Shown here: positions 53,482 through 64,000 of the stretch, one piece after another | How the letters are laid out: the number at the start of each line of letters is the position of its first letter | Numbering within the stretch: position 1 is the first letter of the stretch | Assembly (NCBI GenBank): GCA_004322135.1 | Contig: SCSG01000044.1 | Coordinates: 60,075-124,074, forward strand | DNA from: Burkholderiaceae bacterium | GTDB taxonomy: Bacteria; Pseudomonadota; Gammaproteobacteria; Burkholderiales; Burkholderiaceae_B | DNA: 64,000 nucleotides | Reading direction: 5' to 3' | The notes under the pieces: model-generated | Told to the model about the DNA's origin: nothing | The model's input: only the letters and a program-made list of their open reading frames with translations | Databases searched by the model: none | Position numbers and translations under genes: made by a program

Positions 53482-56400
53482 ATGAAACGCATGTTGTTTA
53501 ATGCAACGCACCAAGAAGAACTACGCGTTGCCATCGTCGATGGTCAAAAGCTCATTGACCTCGACATCGAAGCCGCCGGCCGCGAACAGCGCAAAGGCAA
53601 TATCTACAAAGGAGTCATCACCCGCATCGAACCGGGCCTGGAAGCCTGCTTCGTCAACTACGGAGAGGAAAGGCACGGCTTCCTCCCATTCAAGGAAGTC
53701 GCCCGCTCGTATTTCAAAGAAGGGGTTGATGTCCGCTCGGCTCGCATCCAGGACGCTCTGGCTGAAGGCCAGGAACTCATCGTCCAGGTCGAAAAGGAAG
53801 AACGTGGCAACAAAGGCGCGGCCCTGACCACCTTTATCTCGCTGGCTGGACGTTATCTTGTCCTGATGCCCAACAATCCGCGTGGCGGCGGTGTGTCGCG
53901 CCGGGTCGAAGGCGAAGACCGCCAGGAACTGCGCGACACCATGGAGCAGCTGAATACCCCCGCGGGCATGAGCATCATCGCCCGCACGGCCGGCATCGGC
54001 CGCGGGGTCGAAGAACTGCAATGGGACCTGTCCTATCTGATGCAGCTCTGGACGGCCATTGACTCGGCCGCGCGCGACAACGCGGCCCCCGTGCTCATTT
54101 ACCTTGAGTCCAGTCTCGTCATCCGCGCCATCCGCGACTACTATTCACCTGAAATCGGTGAAATTCTCATTGACACTGACGAAATTGCCGATCAGGCCAT
54201 CGCCTTCATGAGCGTGGTCATGCCGGACAACGTCCAGTGTGTCAAGGTGTACCGGGACGACGTTCCGCTGTTTTCACGCTTCCAGATCGAACATCAGATT
54301 GAAACGGCGTATTCCCGCACCGTCGACCTCCCCTCAGGCGGCTCGATCGTCATCGACCACACCGAGGCCCTGGTGGCGGTCGACGTGAACTCGGCGCGCT
54401 CGACACGTGGTGCCGACATCGAAGAAACCGCCCTGCGCACCAATGTCGAGGCGGCCGACGAAGTGGCACGCCAGTTACGCCTGCGCGACCTGGGTGGCCT
54501 GATCGTCATCGACTTCATCGACATGGAAGACAACAAGAACCAGCGCACGGTGGAACAACGCCTGCGCGACGCACTGCACTTCGACCGCGCCCGCGTGCAA
54601 ATGGGCAAGATTTCACGCTTTGGCCTCATGGAACTGTCGCGTCAGCGTCTGCGGCCAGCCCTGAACGAAGGTTCACACATCACCTGCCCGCGCTGCAATG
54701 GCACCGGTGTCATCCGCGATGCAGAATCCAGCGCCCTGCACGTGCTGCGTCTGCTGCAGGAAGAGGCCATGAAAGAAAATACGGCCGCTCTGCACGCCCA
54801 AGTGCCTGTCGACGTGGCCACCTTCCTGCTCAACGAGAAACGCAACGACATCACCAAGATCGAGTCGCGCCTGAAGGTCAATCTGGTCCTCATTCCCAAT
54901 AAGAACCTCGAAACACCGCACCATCATATAGAACGCCTACGCCACGACGACCCGCGCCTCGAAGACAACAAGACGAGCTTCGACCTCGTGGAAAGCCCCG
55001 AAACCGACACAGTCTGGACACCCAACAAAGACCACGAAGCGCGGCCACATCCCGAAGCGTTGGTTAAGGGAATCACGCCTTCGCAACCCGCGCCAGCACC
55101 ATCGCACGCCGCTGCAGCGGCCACGGCAGTGCCCGCGACAGCCGCAGCCGGCACGCCGGGGCTCATCCAGCGCGTGCTCGGCTGGCTTACGGGAAGCGCC
55201 GGCGCAAGCGTCGAAGCCAAGCCCGAAGAGCCTGCAGCCCAGCCTGAAAAGCCGCAATCACGTAGCACCAGCCGTACTCGCACCAGTCGCAATGGCGACC
55301 GGCGCGAACGCAGCCCACAAGCCGACCGCAACCGCCACCGCCGCGGCGAGCGCACGAACGGCACCGAGGCCAGCAGCGACGAAACGCGCCCACAGCGCGG
55401 CCAGTCGACCAGGAACCAGCACCGCCAACAGCCCGAAGCAGACTCTGCCAACGACGTTGACCACAGTGTCGAAAATACCGAGACCACCGAAACATCCGCC
55501 ACTTCGCGCAATGGTCGCAGCCGTCGTGGACGGGGACGCAACAGCCATCGTGATGAGCAGTCCGGCGTCAACGCCGCCGCATCCGACGTGTCCGCGACAC
55601 CCGCCGAAGCAAGCGCCGACACAGGCGTCAGCGCACCCACGGATGCCCAGCCCGAGCGGCAAGGCACGCACGACATAGTCCATGAAGATTACGGCCTTCA
55701 GGCAACGGCCAATCAAAGCACTGTGTCCGAGGACGGTGAACAGCTCGATCCCGAACGCAAACGCCGCCGCCGTCGCAGCCGTCGGGGACGCCGCAATGGG
55801 GATAACACCAGCGAAACGTCGCAGGAAGCCTCAACGACCGATACCGGCAGCCAGGCCCAAGGTTATATCGCTCATGAAACCCCCACGTTCAATTCGAGCG
55901 TGCTGCCGGCGGCCGCCCAGGTCATGGGAGACTCGATCAGCCTCCCCGCAGACAGCTCGGCCGAAACCGTGATGGACACGCAAAGCGCGGCACACGCCAG
56001 TCCGGCACCTGTCGAGCAACCCACGCCAGCGCAAAGCACCGCGCCAGTCGCTACGCCGCAGCATGACGACATGCCAGCACGAACCGCCCTGCTACCCGGG
56101 CACAACCAGGTTCCGGCCCAGGCTGCAGCGCCTGTAGAAGCTTCGCAGCCCGCGTCGATCACGCCGGAGGCGGTGCCAGCAGCTGTGCAACCCTTTGAAG
56201 CGGACCCAGCGCAAGCCCCGGTCGCCGAAACCGCTACGGCGCCTGCCAGCATGGAGGCTCACGCACCGGAAAGCCACGGCTCACAGGCCGACCCCCACGC
56301 CGCTGCGACGCCTTCGCTGCAGGACGTCATCAACTCCTCGGGTCTGCAACTGATCGAAACCCGTGCCCACCCAGCGCCAGCAGCGCCTGCTGCCGCGCCA

Positions 56401-56484
56401 GTCAAACTCGGCAGGGCACGCAAGCAGGCCCCCGCGGTTGCCGCCGAACCGCTGCAGCAGGTGGAAACCGGACACCACCAGTAG
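53482..56484 (+). CDS. rne: Ribonuclease E
   Basis: 1000 residues. N-terminal S1 domain (about 35-120), then the RNase E/G catalytic domain. Magnesium-binding D301 ([13 protein letters not shown]) and D344 (IVIDFIDM), and the zinc-link cysteines C402 and C405 (CPRCNGTG), sit two residues before their E. coli counterparts. From about 540 the protein becomes disordered: Ala/Pro-rich, with Arg-rich patches (for example [12 protein letters not shown] and [12 protein letters not shown]) that may bind RNA, and a Pro/Ala/Gln tail as degradosome scaffold. It starts at ATG with GGAGAA 8 bases upstream. It matures rRNA and tRNA and degrades mRNA at the membrane. Confidence 0.95.
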   Translation: MKRMLFNATHQEELRVAIVDGQKLIDLDIEAAGREQRKGNIYKGVITRIEPGLEACFVNYGEERHGFLPFKEVARSYFKEGVDVRSARIQDALAEGQELIVQVEKEERGNKGAALTTFISLAGRYLVLMPNNPRGGGVSRRVEGEDRQELRDTMEQLNTPAGMSIIARTAGIGRGVEELQWDLSYLMQLWTAIDSAARDNAAPVLIYLESSLVIRAIRDYYSPEIGEILIDTDEIADQAIAFMSVVMPDNVQCVKVYRDDVPLFSRFQIEHQIETAYSRTVDLPSGGSIVIDHTEALVAVDVNSARSTRGADIEETALRTNVEAADEVARQLRLRDLGGLIVIDFIDMEDNKNQRTVEQRLRDALHFDRARVQMGKISRFGLMELSRQRLRPALNEGSHITCPRCNGTGVIRDAESSALHVLRLLQEEAMKENTAALHAQVPVDVATFLLNEKRNDITKIESRLKVNLVLIPNKNLETPHHHIERLRHDDPRLEDNKTSFDLVESPETDTVWTPNKDHEARPHPEALVKGITPSQPAPAPSHAAAAATAVPATAAAGTPGLIQRVLGWLTGSAGASVEAKPEEPAAQPEKPQSRSTSRTRTSRNGDRRERSPQADRNRHRRGERTNGTEASSDETRPQRGQSTRNQHRQQPEADSANDVDHSVENTETTETSATSRNGRSRRGRGRNSHRDEQSGVNAAASDVSATPAEASADTGVSAPTDAQPERQGTHDIVHEDYGLQATANQSTVSEDGEQLDPERKRRRRRSRRGRRNGDNTSETSQEASTTDTGSQAQGYIAHETPTFNSSVLPAAAQVMGDSISLPADSSAETVMDTQSAAHASPAPVEQPTPAQSTAPVATPQHDDMPARTALLPGHNQVPAQAAAPVEASQPASITPEAVPAAVQPFEADPAQAPVAETATAPASMEAHAPESHGSQADPHAAATPSLQDVINSSGLQLIETRAHPAPAAPAAAPVKLGRARKQAPAVAAEPLQQVETGHHQ

Positions 56485-56537
56485 GCGCGTCCACGTTGGA
56501 GAATAATGGGCGGGCCGTCCTGGCCCACCCATTACAG

Positions 56538-56576
56538 AAAAAGGCCTCATCGGATTTCGTCCGATGAGGCCTTTTT
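56538..56576. terminator. Strong bidirectional terminator between rne and accD
   Basis: A 17-bp stem with a 5-base loop (arms 56538-56554 and 56560-56576) is flanked by A and T runs on its two sides, so it can end transcripts of both rne and the convergent accD. Confidence 0.92.
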
Positions 56577-56595
56577 CAGCCGCCCTTCTTTCTGA

Positions 56596-57474
56596 TCAGG
56601 CCAAATCTACTGAGTCAACTGGCTGGCGGGTCATCAACGCCAGCAGATGCGCCAGCTCGGCGCGCATTTCGCGCCGATCGACCACCATGTCAATGGCGCC
56701 TTTTTCCAGCAGAAACTCGGCATGCTGAAACCCCTCGGGTAATTTCTCGCGAACGGTCTGCTCGATCACGCGCGGCCCCGCAAAGCCAATCAGTGCCTTG
56801 GGTTCGGCCATGACCACATCGCCCATAAAGGCGAAGCTGGCTGAGACCCCACCCATAGTGGGGTCAGTCAATATACTGACGAACGGAAGGCCGGCTGCCG
56901 CCAACTGCGTGAGCATGGCGTTCGTCTTGGCCATCTGCATCAACGACAACAGGCTTTCCTGCATGCGCGCGCCTCCCGAAGCGGCCACGCAAATGAACGA
57001 GGCACGGTTTTCAATGGCCGCCCGCACACCGCGCACAAAACGTTCACCCACCACCGAACCCATGGAACCACCCATGAATCCAAACTCGAAGCAGGCGAGC
57101 ACCACGGGCACCGACAAGATGGTGCCGCTCATGACCACCATTGCGTCGCTCTCGCCCGTATGTTTGGTCGCCTCGGCGACCCGTTCCGGGTAGCGGCGCG
57201 AATCCTTGAACTTCAGCGGATCCATGGGACGCGTGTTCTGCCCGATTTCCACACGCCCATCGGGATCCAGCAAGGCCTCGATGCGAGCCCTCGAACCGAT
57301 GCGCATGTGATGGCCGCAATTGGGACAGACATTCAGCGTCGCGGCCAGATCGTCCTTGTACAACACCGTTTCGCACCCGGGGCACTTCACCCAAAGCCCT
57401 TCAGGCACCCGGCGCGCACTGACGTCGCTGCTGCGATTAATCCGTGGCGGAATTATTTTATCGATCCAACTCAT
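56596..57474 (-). CDS. accD: Acetyl-CoA carboxylase carboxyltransferase subunit beta
   Basis: 292 residues. The N-terminal zinc ribbon has C31, C34, C50 and C53 ([21 protein letters not shown]). The carboxyltransferase core contains [18 protein letters not shown] and [16 protein letters not shown]. With AccA it makes malonyl-CoA. It lies downstream of trpBA with an 80-base gap, a usual Burkholderiales order. Confidence 0.96.
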   Translation of the reverse strand: MSWIDKIIPPRINRSSDVSARRVPEGLWVKCPGCETVLYKDDLAATLNVCPNCGHHMRIGSRARIEALLDPDGRVEIGQNTRPMDPLKFKDSRRYPERVAEATKHTGESDAMVVMSGTILSVPVVLACFEFGFMGGSMGSVVGERFVRGVRAAIENRASFICVAASGGARMQESLLSLMQMAKTNAMLTQLAAAGLPFVSILTDPTMGGVSASFAFMGDVVMAEPKALIGFAGPRVIEQTVREKLPEGFQHAEFLLEKGAIDMVVDRREMRAELAHLLALMTRQPVDSVDLA

Positions 57475-57554
57475 TCTGACTTATTCCTGGTAATAGATTT
57501 CTACCGGCAAACGAGGGCCCTTGCGCGCCACACACCTTCTCCGGCCAGACGCAT

Positions 57555-58400
57555 CTAGCGCCTGACTGCCTCTTCCAGCGCCTGGCGAATGCCGCGAAGC
57601 CACGTTGATGCAGCCTTAATCGCCACAGCATCGGCCTCACCCTCGGCAGCTCCTGCCACCGCGCCCTCCATGGTCTCTATCAGTTTGCTGCCAATGACGA
57701 CCGCATCGGAAAAACCTGCAAGGCTTTGCGCAGTCTGCGCATCGCGAATACCGAAGCCAACCCCGACAGGCAATGAAACATGGCGTCGAATCTGATCCAG
57801 CTTTTCCTTGACGGACGCAACATCCAGATTTCCCGCGCCTGTGACGCCCCTCAGCGACACATAATAAACGTAGCCGCGCGCAACGCGCGCCACCAGACGA
57901 ATACGCTCGTCTACCGAAGTAGGTGCCAGAAGAAAAATGGGAGCGATGCCGGCCTTGTCGAGCAGGGCTGCGAATTCAACCATTTCCTCGGGCGGGTAGT
58001 CCACCACCAGCACGCCATCCACACCCGCCGCACTCGCGTTCTTGGCGAAGGCTGCCTGTCCCATGCGCTCGATCGGGTTGGCATACCCCATAAGAACCAC
58101 CGGCGTGTGATCGTTGCCGCGACGGAACTGCGCAACCATCTGCAATACGTGGGTCAAGCTTACCCCACGCTCGATGGCGCGCTGCGCTGCGCGCTGGATA
58201 ACTGGACCATCGGCCATGGGGTCGGAAAAAGGCACACCCAGTTCGATGATGTCGGCTCCCGCGTCAGCAAGAGCCTGCATGAGTAAAGGCGTCACCCGCA
58301 CTGAAGGGTCGCCCGCCGCGATGTACGGAATCAGGGCAGTGCGCGGCGCAGCGGCAGCAAAGGCCGCCGCGATCCGATTTGTGGATTTCAAGTTGGACAT
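57555..58400 (-). CDS. trpA: Tryptophan synthase alpha chain
   Basis: 281 residues. The catalytic Glu is in [20 protein letters not shown], and the second acidic residue lies in [20 protein letters not shown] and [13 protein letters not shown] bind phosphate. It splits indole-3-glycerol phosphate to indole and passes it to TrpB. It follows trpB by 15 bases. Confidence 0.96.
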   Translation of the reverse strand: MSNLKSTNRIAAAFAAAAPRTALIPYIAAGDPSVRVTPLLMQALADAGADIIELGVPFSDPMADGPVIQRAAQRAIERGVSLTHVLQMVAQFRRGNDHTPVVLMGYANPIERMGQAAFAKNASAAGVDGVLVVDYPPEEMVEFAALLDKAGIAPIFLLAPTSVDERIRLVARVARGYVYYVSLRGVTGAGNLDVASVKEKLDQIRRHVSLPVGVGFGIRDAQTAQSLAGFSDAVVIGSKLIETMEGAVAGAAEGEADAVAIKAASTWLRGIRQALEEAVRR

Positions 58401-58415
58401 AATATTGCTTTGCGC

Positions 58416-59615
58416 TTACAGGGTGATGCCGCTGAATTCGGCAACCGTATGCATGTCTTTGTCACCGCGGCCTGACAGGTTGACGAGAATGATTTTGTCT
58501 TTTGGCAACGTGGGTGCCAGACGAACGGCATATGCAATGGCGTGCGCCGACTCCAGTGCCGGCATGATGCCTTCGGTGCGGCAACAGGCATGAAACGCTG
58601 CCAGAGCCTCCTGATCGGTTGCTCCGACATACTGGGCACGGCCGCTTTCCTTGAGCCAGGCATGCTCGGGACCTACGCCCGGATAATCCAGGCCGGCTGA
58701 AATGGAATGCGTTTCCTGTATCTGGCCGTTCTCATCCTGCATAAGATATGTCCGGTTGCCATGCAGCACCCCCACCACGCCCGCGTTCAGTGAGCCCGCG
58801 TGGCGGCCGGTATCAAAACCCTCGCCAGCGGCTTCGACGCCCACCAGCTTGACGTCGGCATCATCGATATACGGGTAGAAAATGCCCATGGCGTTTGACC
58901 CGCCGCCTACCGACGCCACAATGTAATCCGGTTGGCGGCCTGCCTCGGCCGGCATCTGCGTCAGGCATTCAGTGCCGATGACTGACTGAAAATCGCGCAC
59001 CATCATCGGATAGGGGTGCGGCCCGGCGACCGTGCCAATGATGTAGAACGTGTTTTCAACATTGGTTACCCAGTCGCGCATCGCTTCGTTCAGCGCATCC
59101 TTGAGCGTGCGTGACCCCGAATCCACAGGCACCACGGTAGCACCCAGCAGCTTCATGCGATACACGTTGGATGCCTGACGGCGCACGTCCTCGCTGCCCA
59201 TATACACAACGCATTCAAAGCCGTAGCGTGCCGCCACGGTTGCCGCAGCAACCCCGTGCTGACCCGCGCCGGTTTCAGCAATGATGCGAGGCTTGCCCAT
59301 GCGCCGTGCAAGCAGAATCTGCCCGATACAATTGTTGATCTTGTGCGCACCCGTGTGATTGAGATCTTCGCGCTTGAACCAGATTTGCGCCCCACCAAGT
59401 TGCTCGGACCAGCGCCGCGCGTGGTAAACCGGGCTGGGACGCCCAACGAAATGCTTGAGCTCGTAGGCGAACTCTCTCAGGAATTCCGGGTCGCTGCTGT
59501 ACTTTTTATAGGCTCCGCGCAATTCGTCCAGTGCGTGCACCAGCGTCTCCGCCACGAACGAGCCGCCAAATCGACCGAAATGCCCACGGTCATCGGGTAA
59601 ATTGTAAGCTTTCAA
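58416..59615 (-). CDS. trpB: Tryptophan synthase beta chain
   Basis: 399 residues from a TTG at 59615 ([18 protein letters not shown]), where Bordetella-type TrpB proteins start and GAGAG lies 8 bases upstream; a GTG 7 codons earlier (59636) is the alternative. The PLP lysine is in [11 protein letters not shown] and phosphate-binding GGGSNA in [13 protein letters not shown]. It condenses indole with serine. trpF, commonly just upstream, is missing here: the next gene upstream is relA, and the gap holds a small hairpin (59702-59718). Confidence 0.93.
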   Translation of the reverse strand: MKAYNLPDDRGHFGRFGGSFVAETLVHALDELRGAYKKYSSDPEFLREFAYELKHFVGRPSPVYHARRWSEQLGGAQIWFKREDLNHTGAHKINNCIGQILLARRMGKPRIIAETGAGQHGVAAATVAARYGFECVVYMGSEDVRRQASNVYRMKLLGATVVPVDSGSRTLKDALNEAMRDWVTNVENTFYIIGTVAGPHPYPMMVRDFQSVIGTECLTQMPAEAGRQPDYIVASVGGGSNAMGIFYPYIDDADVKLVGVEAAGEGFDTGRHAGSLNAGVVGVLHGNRTYLMQDENGQIQETHSISAGLDYPGVGPEHAWLKESGRAQYVGATDQEALAAFHACCRTEGIMPALESAHAIAYAVRLAPTLPKDKIILVNLSGRGDKDMHTVAEFSGITL

Positions 59616-59864
59616 TGAATTACTCTCAGTAATCACTCTTTGATTGCACTGCGTCGCTCATGGCAGCGGCAGCGAAACACAGGGGGTAATTTGGCATTTT
59701 ACCAGTGCAGAGCACTGGCGGGCCACCCCACCACCAGGCACACCGCCGTCCGACACCCGCTCTGGCAGGAAAAGACCGGCGTTTCGACGCTGGAGGCACG
59801 GCATTCGGGTCGTCACCCTGACGGAAAGAGGTCGTGTTTCATGCCAGAAACGCGGCCCGTGACA

Positions 59865-62105
59865 TCAACGCCGGCTGGCCGCCACACCTTTCAGTTCGTT
59901 GAGTGCGGTCAGCACTTGGGTGATCTGCTCGCCATCCCTGACCTCGACAGTAAAGACCATGTGGGCGAGCGAACGTCTGCTTTGCGTGTTGACGTTAACA
60001 ACCTTGATGCGCAGGCGTCCAAACGCGTCCGACACATCGCGCAACAAGTTGTCGCGTTCTTGTGCGCGAATGCTGATATCCACAGGGTAGGCTGTCTCGC
60101 CCGTTTCGCCCCATGCAACTTCGATGACCCGCTCGGGGTGCGTGACGGCCAGGGCCGCATACGACGCACAGCCTTCGCGATGAATCGAAACACCGCGCCC
60201 CCGCGTCACAAAGCCAGCAATCCGATCCGGCGGCGCAGGGCGACAGCAACGCGCCAACTGCGTCATGAGCGCATCCACCCCCACAACCAGGACACCACTC
60301 TTGCCCGCCGGGGCTCCACCGACCTGACCGCCGCCATACACGGCCCTTTCGTCGGACTGGGCCGGCGCGGGCGCCGCACCTCCCTTGAACAGGTGATCGA
60401 TCTGCCTCAGGCTGAATTCTTCTTTCGCCGCGGCCACATACAAATCGTCGGCCCGTGCAAAACCAAGCTGCTGCGCCAGTTGCTCAAGCTTGACGGCGGT
60501 TTTGCCCAGGCGCTGCAGCTCTTTCTCAACCAGAGCCTGGCCCTGAGCAATGCGCTGCTGCAGTTCCACTGCGTTGAACCAGGCCCTGACCTTGGAGCGC
60601 GAACGCGGGCTGGCCAAGTAGCCCATTTGCGGGTTCAGCCAGTCGCGCGATGGACCACCCGATTTGGCCGCGACGATTTCCACCGTCTGACCGGTCTTGA
60701 GTCGGGTAAGCAGCGGGACCATTTGGCCATCGACCCGCGCACCACGGCAGCGGTGACCCAGGTCGGTGTGCAGGTAATACGCGAAATCAATCGGTGTCGC
60801 TCCCGCAGGCAGTTCGATGACCCGCGCCTGCGGTGTCATGACGTAAATGCGTTCAGGCTGCGCCGAAGGCCCAGCCGCGCCACGGCCCTCCGATGGCCCG
60901 GCAGCCGGCTCGACGCCTTCTTTTTCCGTGGCCAGCAGTTGGCGCATCCAGGAAATTTTTTTGTCGTAGAGGCTGGCGGCAGTCTGCGTGCCACCCTTGG
61001 CACCCGCCTCTTTATAGCGCCAGTGCGCCGCCATTCCATACTCGGCAAACTGATGCATGGCATGCGTGCGTATCTGCACCTCAAACGCACGATTCTGCGC
61101 ATCAACGACCACCGTGTGCAAGGAACGGTAGCCATTCGGCTTGGGCCGCGAAATATAGTCGTCAAATTCGTCGGACACAGGGGTCCACAACGAATGAACC
61201 AGTGCCAGCACCGCATAACAGGTGCGCTCGTCGTCCACAATGACGCGCAACGCGCGCAGATCATATAGCTTGGAAAAATCCAGATGCTTGATGTGCATCT
61301 TGTTCCAGATGCTGTAAATATGCTTAGGCCGGCCGGACACTTCGGCAGCAATATTGTTCTGGACGAGCGCGGCCTGAAGCTGAACGACGACCTCGTCGAT
61401 GAACGCCTCGCGCTCGGTGCGCTTTTCTTCCAGTTGATGCGCAATGGCCCGATAGGTATCCGGCTCCAGGAAACGAAACGCCAGATCTTCCATCTCCCAT
61501 TTGATCTGCCAGATCCCCAGGCGGTTCGCCAGCGGCGTATACAGTTCTGTGGTTTCACGCGCGAATTCTTCCGGGCAGGGCTGCCTGGAGCTCGCATACC
61601 AGCGCAAAGACTGCAGACGCGAAGCCAGGCGCAGCAGCACAATGCGCAGGTCTGCTGCCATGGCCAGGAGCATCTTGCGCTGCATTTCCTTTTGCCCGCC
61701 GCCAGCCACAGCCGTGTCGCTCGACTGCCCTGTGCGGTGACTCAGCCGCAGCAGCGCCCGCGTGCCCTGCGCCAACGTAACCACCTCGGCGCCAAAAATT
61801 TGCCGCCATGAACTTGTTGCGTCTTTGGAGACGTCCGCAGCCAATGCGGGCGTGATGGTAAGCAGCGCGCTGGCACGCGTTGGCGCATCGGTGCCCAGCG
61901 TGGCAAGAATGGTCACGACCCCCGCGCCGTGCTCGGTCAGCGGCTCGCCCGTACTGGCCTTCAGACCTTGCAAGGGCTCGCGCACCCACTGCACTGCGCG
62001 GCCAAGCAATGCCCGGCCGTCGTCATCCAGGTCGGCAGTGACACGCTCGAACCACACCTCACTGAAGGGCTCGCCATCAACCTCGGAATGAACAGTGACA
62101 GGCAT
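59865..62105 (-). CDS. relA: GTP pyrophosphokinase RelA
   Basis: 746 residues. The N-terminal hydrolase region lacks the HDxxED motif (here ATLGTDAPTRASALL), as in monofunctional RelA. The synthetase domain shows DFSKLYDLRALRVIVDDERTCY and GYRSLHTVVVD, followed by TGS (ELPAGATPIDFAYYLHTDLG), a zinc-finger/conserved cysteine region (QLARCCRPAPPDRIAGF) and an ACT domain. It makes (p)ppGpp on stalled ribosomes during amino-acid starvation. It lies between pncB and trpB on the same strand. Confidence 0.94.
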   Translation of the reverse strand: MPVTVHSEVDGEPFSEVWFERVTADLDDDGRALLGRAVQWVREPLQGLKASTGEPLTEHGAGVVTILATLGTDAPTRASALLTITPALAADVSKDATSSWRQIFGAEVVTLAQGTRALLRLSHRTGQSSDTAVAGGGQKEMQRKMLLAMAADLRIVLLRLASRLQSLRWYASSRQPCPEEFARETTELYTPLANRLGIWQIKWEMEDLAFRFLEPDTYRAIAHQLEEKRTEREAFIDEVVVQLQAALVQNNIAAEVSGRPKHIYSIWNKMHIKHLDFSKLYDLRALRVIVDDERTCYAVLALVHSLWTPVSDEFDDYISRPKPNGYRSLHTVVVDAQNRAFEVQIRTHAMHQFAEYGMAAHWRYKEAGAKGGTQTAASLYDKKISWMRQLLATEKEGVEPAAGPSEGRGAAGPSAQPERIYVMTPQARVIELPAGATPIDFAYYLHTDLGHRCRGARVDGQMVPLLTRLKTGQTVEIVAAKSGGPSRDWLNPQMGYLASPRSRSKVRAWFNAVELQQRIAQGQALVEKELQRLGKTAVKLEQLAQQLGFARADDLYVAAAKEEFSLRQIDHLFKGGAAPAPAQSDERAVYGGGQVGGAPAGKSGVLVVGVDALMTQLARCCRPAPPDRIAGFVTRGRGVSIHREGCASYAALAVTHPERVIEVAWGETGETAYPVDISIRAQERDNLLRDVSDAFGRLRIKVVNVNTQSRRSLAHMVFTVEVRDGEQITQVLTALNELKGVAASRR

Positions 62106-62132
62106 TGGAAGAAACCGTCAGCGCCGTAATGG

Positions 62133-63308
62133 CTAGACCGTTGCGATCTGGAATACCTTCCGCAAGTACGCCAGATAAGCGGGATCGTCGCACATGGTTT
62201 TTTCGGGAGCGTCCGACACCTTGGCCACGGGTTGGCCATTGCACCGGACCATCTTCATGACAATCTGCAGCGGCTCGTGCCCCAGGTCGTTGGTAAGGTT
62301 GGTGCCAATGCCGAACGACACCTTGCAGCGACCCGCAAAGTGCTTGGCCAATTCAATGGCACGTGGAATGGTGAGGCCGTCGGAGAAGACCAGGGTCTTG
62401 GTGCGCGGGTCGGTACGGTTGGCCGCATAATGGGCCAACAGCCGCTCTCCCCACACGAAGGGGTCGCCCGAATCGTGACGCGCACCATCGAAAAGCTTGC
62501 AGAAATACATGTCGAAATCGCGCAGGAACGCATCCATGCCGTAAACGTCCGACAAGGCGATGCCCAGGTCTCCACGGTATTCCTTGGCCCAGACTTCAAG
62601 CGCATACACCTGCGAATCACGCAGACGCGGCCCCAGCGCCTGGCAGGCCTGCAAGTATTCGTGGCCCATGGTACCAAGCGGTGTCACGTTATATTTCATG
62701 GCGAGCCGAACATTGCTGGTTCCGGCAAAATGCATACCCATCTGAGACTTCATGGTCGTCACGACTTCTTCGTGCCAGACCTTGGAAAAGCGTCGCCGCG
62801 TACCGTATTCGGCCACACGAAAATCGGCCAGGTCCGGGTCGTCGACAACCAGCCGCATCTTGCTGCTGAGCCGCGACCGTCCTTCCTCCCAGCCCGGATC
62901 TGCACACTCGTTGCGGAAATACACCTCGTTGACAATGGCCAGCACCGGAATCTCGAACAAGATGGTATGCAGCCATGGTCCCCTGACAGTGATGTCGATT
63001 TCACCGGCCCGTGCACCTTCGGACACAACGATGCACTTTTCAGGCATGTGGTAGAGCCCAAGAAAATCGACAAAGTCGCTTTTGATGAAGCGTAATCCAC
63101 GCAAGTAGTTCAGCTCTTCATTCATGAACTTGAGCTGGCACAGGCTATGTATTTCAGCGCGAATCTCATCCAGATATGCGCTGACGTTGATGTCGGGCGT
63201 ACGGCACTTGTAGCGGTACTCGACCTGGGCTGCCGGAAAATGGTGCAACACGACCTGCATCATGCTGAATTTATACAGGTCGGTATCAAGAAGTGAAGTT
63301 ATGATCAT
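62133..63308 (-). CDS. pncB: Nicotinate phosphoribosyltransferase
   Basis: 391 residues from the ATG at 63308 ([20 protein letters not shown]), the family start; the longer frame upstream adds unrelated residues. Further PncB segments are the phosphorylated histidine region [14 protein letters not shown] and the phosphoribosyl-binding [12 protein letters not shown] with [12 protein letters not shown]. It makes nicotinate mononucleotide for NAD salvage. It is 27 bases upstream of relA and divergent from fdxA. Confidence 0.95.
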   Translation of the reverse strand: MIITSLLDTDLYKFSMMQVVLHHFPAAQVEYRYKCRTPDINVSAYLDEIRAEIHSLCQLKFMNEELNYLRGLRFIKSDFVDFLGLYHMPEKCIVVSEGARAGEIDITVRGPWLHTILFEIPVLAIVNEVYFRNECADPGWEEGRSRLSSKMRLVVDDPDLADFRVAEYGTRRRFSKVWHEEVVTTMKSQMGMHFAGTSNVRLAMKYNVTPLGTMGHEYLQACQALGPRLRDSQVYALEVWAKEYRGDLGIALSDVYGMDAFLRDFDMYFCKLFDGARHDSGDPFVWGERLLAHYAANRTDPRTKTLVFSDGLTIPRAIELAKHFAGRCKVSFGIGTNLTNDLGHEPLQIVMKMVRCNGQPVAKVSDAPEKTMCDDPAYLAYLRKVFQIATV

Positions 63309-63633
63309 CGGAAAGTACTGCTTTGCCTGAGCGGTTACACTGCTTTGCCCGGGCGGTCGGCAAGGCATAGGGTTTAGGATAACCATAGCATAACGGCTTA
63401 GCCGACCACTCGCACGACAAAGACCTGATCTGCTATCAGGTCTATAAAGAACTGCCCGAACTTATTGAGTAGAATTGCCTCATACAAAGGCAGTCAGCGC
63501 CCCGTCAAAACAATGATTGCACCGTATGTATTGTAATGTCTGATATCGCCCAAAAAGCGGCGCCCACCACGGTTCTGGCGCGAACCCGCCAGTGCGCCGG
63601 GCATTGCAATGTTCAATGTTGGAGAGCTTCACC
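63309..63633. other. pncB-fdxA divergent intergenic region
   Basis: 325 bases holding promoters for both sides. It contains a 9-bp inverted repeat (listed separately). No gene seen. Confidence 0.55.
63421..63443. promoter_or_regulatory. 9-bp inverted repeat between pncB and fdxA
   Basis: AGACCTGAT (63421-63429) and ATCAGGTCT (63435-63443) are exact inverted copies with a 5-base loop. No T run follows on the plus strand. It could be an operator for pncB (for example for an NAD-linked regulator) or a leader hairpin. Confidence 0.5.
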
Positions 63634-63957
63634 ATGACCCATGTCGTAACCGAAAACTGCATCAAGTGCAAGTACACCGACTGCGTCGATGTCTGCCCTG
63701 TCGACTGTTTTCGTGAAGGCCCGAACTTCCTTGTCATCGACCCGGACGAATGTATTGATTGTGCGGTCTGTGTGCCAGAATGTCCGGCCAATGCCATTTT
63801 CGCCGAAGAGGACGTACCCGACGATCAGACTGACTTCATGGGCATAAACGCCGAATTATCAAAAGTATTTCCCATGATAAACCGAAGTAAAAAGCCCCTT
63901 CCCAACGCTGACGAATGGAATGGCGTCAAGGATAAACTGCCCAACCTGGAACGGTAG
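63634..63957 (+). CDS. fdxA: Seven-iron ferredoxin FdxA
   Basis: 107 residues from the ATG at 63634 ([20 protein letters not shown]). The first cysteine set [17 protein letters not shown] and the second [12 protein letters not shown] support a [3Fe-4S] plus [4Fe-4S] ferredoxin. The C-terminal extension after residue 60 is typical of this type. It carries electrons at low potential in the cytoplasm. GGAGAG lies about 11 bases before the ATG. Confidence 0.95.
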   Translation: MTHVVTENCIKCKYTDCVDVCPVDCFREGPNFLVIDPDECIDCAVCVPECPANAIFAEEDVPDDQTDFMGINAELSKVFPMINRSKKPLPNADEWNGVKDKLPNLER

Positions 63958-64000
63958 GCCCCGTTCTTTGCTGTCTGCCTGCGGCGGCGCGTGCAGTCGC

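Noticed and set aside
59640..61268. 542-codon plus-strand frame opposite relA
   Set aside because: It is a shadow of the GC-rich relA gene; the minus-strand RelA has all family motifs.

Overview
The window is a chromosomal segment of a betaproteobacterium, almost certainly Burkholderiales, family Alcaligenaceae (Alcaligenes/Pusillimonas/Bordetella type). The evidence is the gene order of the core blocks (yceD-rpmF-plsX-fabH-fabD-fabG-acpP-fabF running into rpoE-rseA-rseB-degP-lepA-lepB-rnc-era-recO), the CysB-type regulator and the GC-rich codon use of those blocks. No rRNA, tRNA or CRISPR array was seen.

Layout. 1-4.8 kb: end of an Xaa-Pro aminopeptidase gene, a two-subunit CoA transferase (scoAB), an acyl-CoA thioesterase and ETF:ubiquinone oxidoreductase. 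4.8-21.3 kb: an A/T-richer accessory island holding what reads as a picolinate (pic) catabolic cluster. It has a DMT transporter, maleamate amidase (picF), 2,5-dihydroxypyridine dioxygenase (picD), N-formylmaleamate deformylase (picE), an amidohydrolase-type decarboxylase (picC), a four-component Rieske oxygenase (small and large subunits, reductase, ferredoxin; picB), a MarR regulator (picR) and an ABC importer. The island also holds IS3-family relics and a decayed molybdenum-hydroxylase FAD subunit. 21.3-29.3 kb: MFS transporter, HbpS-like protein, NlpC/P60 lipoprotein, DUF2325 protein, cysB, lptF, pepA, holC. 29.7-46.8 kb: a YccA-like membrane protein, then the DNA repair/RNA processing, translation, envelope-stress and fatty-acid/phospholipid blocks. 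46.9-53 kb: maf, an RsmI-like methyltransferase, a cell-wall amidase, a large nested palindromic repeat, msrPQ, gph and rluC. 53.3-64 kb: rne with a structured leader, accD, trpBA, relA, pncB, fdxA.

How the island genes fit together. The predicted order of reactions is 6-hydroxypicolinate -> 3,6-dihydroxypicolinate (Rieske system) -> 2,5-dihydroxypyridine (PicC) -> N-formylmaleamate (PicD) -> maleamate (PicE) -> maleate (PicF). The first enzyme (picolinate dehydrogenase, PicA) and the last (maleate isomerase, PicG) are not intact in this window; only a broken molybdenum-hydroxylase FAD gene lies nearby. Two copies of a TCAGTATRCTG motif, one before picC and one before the ferredoxin gene, are candidate PicR operators. 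Functional names in the island come from recognised family motifs and gene order, not from a database search.
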